NCBI GenBank assembly: GCA_025201765.1
Contig: MU623361.1
Span: 124,001 to 188,000 of the forward strand
DNA: 64,000 nt
Direction of reading: 5' to 3'
From: Daldinia sp. FL1419
Taxonomy: Eukaryota; Ascomycota; Sordariomycetes; Xylariales; Hypoxylaceae
Below are positions 59,623 through 64,000 of this stretch, one piece after another. Each line of letters opens with the position of its first letter. The first letter of the stretch is position 1. The notes beneath the pieces were generated by a model. That model made no database searches. It was not told where the DNA came from and saw only the letters and a program-made list of their open reading frames with translations. A program made the position numbers and the translations under genes.

Positions 59623-60089
59623 TCATCTTTTTGATTTGCCCTTTGCCTTGGAAGCTTTTTGCTTGTCTACGAAATCTTTGATGATGGCATGGAGATCTTG
59701 ATTTCGTCTGGCAAGCAGTAAGACATCGTCTGTGTTGATGGTAGTACGTCCCGCGTGGCGACTGAAATTCTCTAGGTCCAGTGCCACATTTTCTAACAGT
59801 ATGTTAGCCCATGTTCTTATTCATCGTTGTTATGATGGAGTTTGGGAAATTAATGAATATTGAAGATACCTATCTGAGCCCAAACCATCTCCGTCAAAGC
59901 GCCGATAAACTGGGGAGTGACATTTCTGTTTCTCCTCAGCGTCTCTTCATCTACCATCTTCCCCACTGCAAACCACAGTGCAGCTTTTAGTTGCTATTAT
60001 ACCGAGTCAGCAAACATTGCTGATAGAAATATTCTGGTATTTCGGGGTGTTCTCACCTCTCGAACCTCTTCGTCGGAATTATCCGCCAT
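59623..60089 (-). CDS. MHF1: CENP-S / Mhf1 histone-fold protein
   Basis: 108-aa histone-fold subunit that pairs with Mhf2/CENP-X at kinetochores and with the FANCM/Fml1 helicase in DNA repair. Three exons (minus): 60089-60057, 59993-59870 and 59792-59623. The first exon is only 33 nt (MADNSDEEVRE). It joins in phase 0 to QLKAALWFAVGKMVDEETLR, helped by an exact CTGAC branch site 11 bp before the acceptor TAATAG. Exon 3 completes helices 2-3: ENVALDLENFSRHAGRTTIN, then TDDVLLLARRN, and ends with a Lys-rich tail GKSKR. The helix-strand-helix pattern and the VTPQFIGALTEMVWAQIENV and FSRHAGRTTI stretches match CENP-S. No single exon is long enough to stand out as an open frame. It is divergent from PGA2. 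Confidence 0.88.
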
Positions 60090-60595
60090 GGCCGATTATG
60101 GCGATTATGGGAATTGATAGTGCTTCAATCTAAATTTAGGACTTGTATCGATTTAAGGGAGAGAAGCCGGCAGTTAAACGCGTTTCGGTTACGTCAGGCA
60201 ACTACATAGTACGCAGTAAGTTTAGCACCAAAGCGCTAGTAATTCATATTTAGGGGCCCGTGCACGCCAAGGCTACCAAGCGGCTTTTTTCTTTCTTCTG
60301 GATGCTTAATTCACGCTTTTACGCGGCATGCAGGGATTCTGAACCGTTCTCTATTCTCTGCGGCTTAAAAAGTTTCACAAGCTTTGTACATTTACATTTA
60401 CATGCCCATGCCCATTCATTATTAGGTATCACTTATCTAGCTTTGAGGCATTTGATAACCTTAAGATAATTACTTCACCAAGCCCAGGTAAGCCATAATT
60501 TAATTCCCCCTTGCTCGCCTATTTTCTACTCCTTTAACCTGCTATACGATTTACTCACCACGAAGAATAAAGGGGTACGATACTATCCGCCCATC
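60090..60595. other. Divergent MHF1-PGA2 promoter region
   Basis: About 500 bp between divergent start codons, presumably a shared promoter region. It has pyrimidine-rich stretches near 60500-60540 and no gene. Confidence 0.6.
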
Positions 60596-61066
60596 ATGTC
60601 GGAACTCGTGGATTTAATTGCCCATCTATTCGATTCGGTATCCCAATTATTTACGCTGGTCAAAGACCGCTTCAGCAACAACATTAGCGAGTCATTTACG
60701 TCTATGACACCGAAGCAATGGATTCGATTGGTCATCATCGTCGGCGCCTATGCGTTACTGCGACCGTACATCATCAAATACGGCGCCAAGCACCAAGAAA
60801 AGCAGCTCGAGAAACAATTCGCAGAGGAGGAAAAGAGGCAAGCCGAAATATCGCCTAATCAGCTACGCGGAGAAATTGGTATACCCGAGGATTCGGACGA
60901 CGAGGAACAAGCGGAGACTACGGCTGCGGATTGGGGAAAGAAGGCACGCAAGCGCCAGAGGAATATGATCAAGAAGTTGTTGGATGCTGAGGAGAAGAGA
61001 CTCCAAGAATTGCAAGAAGACGAAGAGGACAAGGATATTGAGCAATACCTAGTGGCGGACGATTAG
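60596..61066 (+). CDS. PGA2: Pga2-family ER membrane trafficking protein
   Basis: 156-aa single-exon protein starting MSELVDLIAHLFDSVSQLF. It has an amphipathic N-terminus, one membrane segment at about residues 43-58 (LVIIVGAYALLRPYII) within TPKQWIRLVIIVGAYALLRP, and a long acidic/basic coiled cytosolic region (EKQLEKQFAEEEKRQAEISP, then GIPEDSDDEEQAE, then KKARKRQRNMIKKLLD). The order and motifs fit the Pga2 family (processing of Gas1 and ALP), ER/nuclear-envelope proteins needed for secretory transport in yeast. Length is close to yeast Pga2. Ends EQYLVADD. No intron is needed. Confidence 0.88.
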   Translation: MSELVDLIAHLFDSVSQLFTLVKDRFSNNISESFTSMTPKQWIRLVIIVGAYALLRPYIIKYGAKHQEKQLEKQFAEEEKRQAEISPNQLRGEIGIPEDSDDEEQAETTAADWGKKARKRQRNMIKKLLDAEEKRLQELQEDEEDKDIEQYLVADD

Positions 61067-61957
61067 TTGTATTTTTGTCGTAAGGGAATATCGATATACC
61101 TCGCTATCCGCCGTTGGATTGGCAAAACCTACATAATATCTAATCGAGTACCTAATTCTTTGTCCTCAATGCGATGGATCTGGCGATACCTAATGACGGC
61201 GTTCCGAACCAATGTTTCCTCACTTGCTATTCTGCGGCCGTAAGTAGGGCCCGGGGTATATAACCTTGTAACCCTTTTTCATGATGCCATTTGTCTGTCA
61301 TGCAAACCGACTAACCGATTAAAAAAATACTGCGTGATAAAATTGTATGGCTACCTATTTATGTCGAGGAGGATGTGCACAGCAGATACGGGATTTAATC
61401 GAAGAAGTTCTGATGAAGAGTCGAGTTTGTTAGTAAGCCTTTGATATTAGAAGATTTCTAATTTATGCATAACTACCTATTCATGCATAACTATTCGGTA
61501 CTGGCTTAATTACTTCTCCCTATCAAATTGGAAGACCACCATAAACGCCAAATGCCCCGCTCATAGTGCCTCCGGATGAGTCACGTGTGCTACGCATGTG
61601 TGCTACATATGGATTTGAGATGAGCAGGCAAGTTAACCTAGCTTCTGGGCACTAATCTATTTGAGGTTAATCTAGCGCATCGGAAGCTTTGGAGTGATCA
61701 CCCGCCGCATCTTTCTGACAGAACGAGGCGAATTCGATTTCTAACACACGATTTAACTTTTACATATCAGAAAACGTTAGAAATCTTCTCGGCAATTCAC
61801 ATTTCCCGTTTCGCAATATTGGCCTCTGCCGCCTATGTCCCCCATGAGATAACTCGGTTCTTGACATTTCTCCAATCTTCACGAACCCGAACCCGGACCC
61901 GGACCCTTGATATCTCCCCCGCCTTCATTTGGCCTCAAGCTTCAGGACTAGCCCGGC
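61067..61957. other. Spacer and promoter of the m-AAA protease gene
   Basis: No gene seen. The presumed 5' UTR contains a hexamer-type repeat (GAACCC/GGACCC) at 61881-61908. Confidence 0.6.
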
Positions 61958-64000
61958 ATGTCAAGCTTGTTGCGGCAGTCGACTGCCCTTGCGCGGGTCG
62001 CTAGCGTCTCGCTCAACGCCTCTGCCCGCTCGATTACACGATCCTCGCGTCTACTACCTACTTCTCGGTCTACCTGGGCAATCCAACTACAGCGTCACTA
62101 TTCCGAAAAGCCCGAGGACTCTGATAGTAGGAAAGAAGCTGGTCAAAATGAGGCGCCCCCGTCGAAGAATACTGATTCGAAGCCCCAGGTACAAAGTTCT
62201 CAATCACCGGGACCAACGGAGGGCAAGGCGCCGAGAGCATCCAATTCTAAAAAGGGCGACTCATCCAAGCCGATTCCCGGCTGGGTGCACTTGTCTGACG
62301 AGGAGTTCACCGCATTTAAAAGAATTGTCAATTCCACGCCTTTTGGTGTCGGAAACGAGATTTTTGAAATGATTGAAAAACACGGAGTGCCTCCAGAGTT
62401 TCGGGATGTAGTCAGAAACCTTATGAAGGGCCACCCTAGCCCGGGTGACATTGGAAGAGCCTGGAAATCTATACAAGAGTTATCAAAGAAGATGGATGAT
62501 ATATACGCCGAAGAGTCTCCCAAGGAGAGGGGATCCGGTGCTTATTTTAACTCGAAAGGTTCTCGGAAACAAGGGAGAAGAGCGCAGGAGCAAGAAGAGC
62601 GGGGGGATGACCAGAGACCCAAAGAAAACCAACAGGGCTTCAACGGCTTCAACTCGAACAAGAAACCTCCTGGCCCTGACCCTAATGTCAACCCGCCGCG
62701 AGGAAACGACTGGCTTACTATGGTCGTTGGCTCTGCTATTGCGTATTGGCTTTACAATTCCTTGTTTGAAGAAAGTGGCCGAGAAATTACATGGCAAGAA
62801 TTAAGGAAGAACTTCTTAGAAAAGGGCCTTGTCGAGAAAATGGTTATCCAGGGCCATCGAGTTCGCGTTGAGCTTAACCGGGAAGCGACTCAGTCTATGT
62901 ACCCTGATTCGGTTGCGACACGGCCTGGTTTCCACTACTACTTCTCTATCGCCTCCGCGGACGCTTTCGAAAGGCGTTTGGAAGAAGCCCAAAACGACCT
63001 TGGCATTCCCACGAGCGAAAGGATTCCCGTGAGCTATGCTCCTGAAAGCCCATTATTAAACATCTTGATAGCTTTCGGTCCCACCGCCTTGATTGTCGGT
63101 CTTCTCGTCTGGGCTAGCCGCCGTGGCCCTGGTGGTGCTGGCGGATCTAGCGGTATTTTTGGTTTTGGGAAGAGCAAAGCGAAGCGTTTTAGCCACGAGA
63201 CTGCTATCAAGGTCAAGTTCTCAGATGTAGCTGGTATGGACGAGGCCAAGCAGGAGATCATGGAATTTGTGAGCTTTCTCCAGAAGCCAGAACGATTCCA
63301 AAGGCTTGGTGCCAAAATTCCGCGCGGCGCGATTCTTGCTGGGCCTCCCGGAACTGGTAAGACGTTGCTTGCAAAAGCCACTGCAGGTGAATCCGGAGTG
63401 CCTTTCTTCAGTGTAAGCGGTTCCGAATTCGTTGAAATGTTTGTTGGTGTTGGTGCGTCTAGAGTCAGGGATCTCTTTGCTACAGCGCGGAAAAATACAC
63501 CGTGCATCATCTTCATTGATGAGATCGACGCCATCGGTAGATCCCGATCAGAAGGACAGCGGTTTGGAGGAAACGATGAACGAGAAGCCACGCTCAACCA
63601 GATTCTTACAGAGATGGATGGTTTCAACACTACCGATCAGATTGTTGTCCTTGCCGGTACCAATCGAGCAGATGTTTTAGACAAGGCGTTGATGCGGCCC
63701 GGCCGGTTCGACCGACACATCAACATCGACGCCCCGACAATGGCAGGACGACAAGACATCTTCAAAGTCTATTTGAAGAAGATTATTACAAACGAGGAGA
63801 TCGAATATCTAAGTGGACGGCTTGCGTCTCTGACACCGGGCTTTGCTGGTGCTGATATCGCTAACTGTGTAAACGAGGCCGCGCTTATTGGTGAGTTCTC
63901 GAATCCGTCTAATCGAATAATATAAACGCAACGTCTAACAAGAAGTAGCCGCAAGAGGTAATGCCACATCGGTCACGTTACAGCACTTTGAGCAAGCTAT
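61958..64000 (+). CDS. AFG3: Mitochondrial m-AAA protease subunit (Afg3/Yta12 type), 3' end beyond window
   Basis: ATP-dependent zinc metalloprotease of the mitochondrial inner membrane, acting in quality control and precursor processing. Exon 1 is 61958-63890; exon 2 begins at 63949 after a 58-bp intron (GTGAGT...AGTAG) and runs off the right edge. Order: Arg/Ser-rich mitochondrial presequence ([20 protein letters not shown]), a charged linker, first membrane segment at about residues 251-270 ([16 protein letters not shown]), the FtsH-type intermembrane domain, second membrane segment at about 367-388 ([20 protein letters not shown]), then the AAA module with Walker A GPPGTGKT near residue 461, Walker [12 protein letters not shown] and the second region of homology ([20 protein letters not shown]). 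The protease HEXXH motif would lie beyond the window. Family certain; Afg3 versus Yta12 not resolved. Confidence 0.94.

Overview
The window looks like nuclear DNA of a filamentous ascomycete (Pezizomycotina, most likely a Sordariomycete). Genes are monocistronic, on both strands, and interrupted by short GT-AG introns of about 45-250 bp. They encode typical fungal families: two Zn(II)2Cys6 activators, a GH28 pectinase, a GAS2-domain protein, a MARVEL protein, Loc1, imidazoleglycerol-phosphate dehydratase, Pga2, Mhf1/CENP-S and an m-AAA protease. The wide spacers are rich in short ACCTAGGT/CTACCTACC palindromes and micro/minisatellites. The genus cannot be named from the sequence alone.

Layout. 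1-5785: no convincing gene. 5786-8893 (+): fatty-acid/cutinase-type Zn2Cys6 regulator. 10998-14027 (+): GAS2-domain cytoskeletal protein. 16357-16902 (+): small orphan candidate with a C-terminal membrane segment. 19970-22759 (+): charged, Ser/Arg-rich protein with a Cys-rich C-terminal half. 23131-24517 (-): secreted GH28 enzyme, convergent with the previous gene. 26702-27604 (+): proline-rich protein of unknown function. 28606-30807 (-): NAD-malic enzyme with a long open leader. 35949-37084 (-): SAM methyltransferase. 38272-41277 (-): second Zn2Cys6 regulator, six exons. 43781-45552 (-): Ser/Thr- and His-rich single-pass membrane protein. 49342-50004 (-) LOC1 and 51089-51864 (+) HIS3 are divergent. 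52462-53308 (-): four-TM MARVEL protein. 53.3-59.6 kb is gene-poor: it holds a non-autonomous transposon with 128-bp terminal inverted repeats and a 9-bp target duplication, an RNase H fragment of a retroelement, and two orphan candidates. 59623-60089 (-) MHF1 and 60596-61066 (+) PGA2 are divergent. 61958 to the right edge (+): m-AAA protease, cut by the window end.

The genes form no obvious pathway cluster. Most are housekeeping or regulatory genes scattered through repeat-rich spacers. Exon structures were built by eye from splice consensus, reading-frame continuity and family conservation. Several (MHF1, the methyltransferase 5' and 3' exons, the small TF exons) are only visible after splicing. 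No CRISPR array, rRNA, credible intact tRNA, secondary-metabolite backbone gene or virus was seen. The least expected items are the Mutator-like mini-element at 53989-54550, the GH28 protein lacking two of the four canonical catalytic motifs, and the 20-bp perfect palindrome just before the HIS3 start codon.
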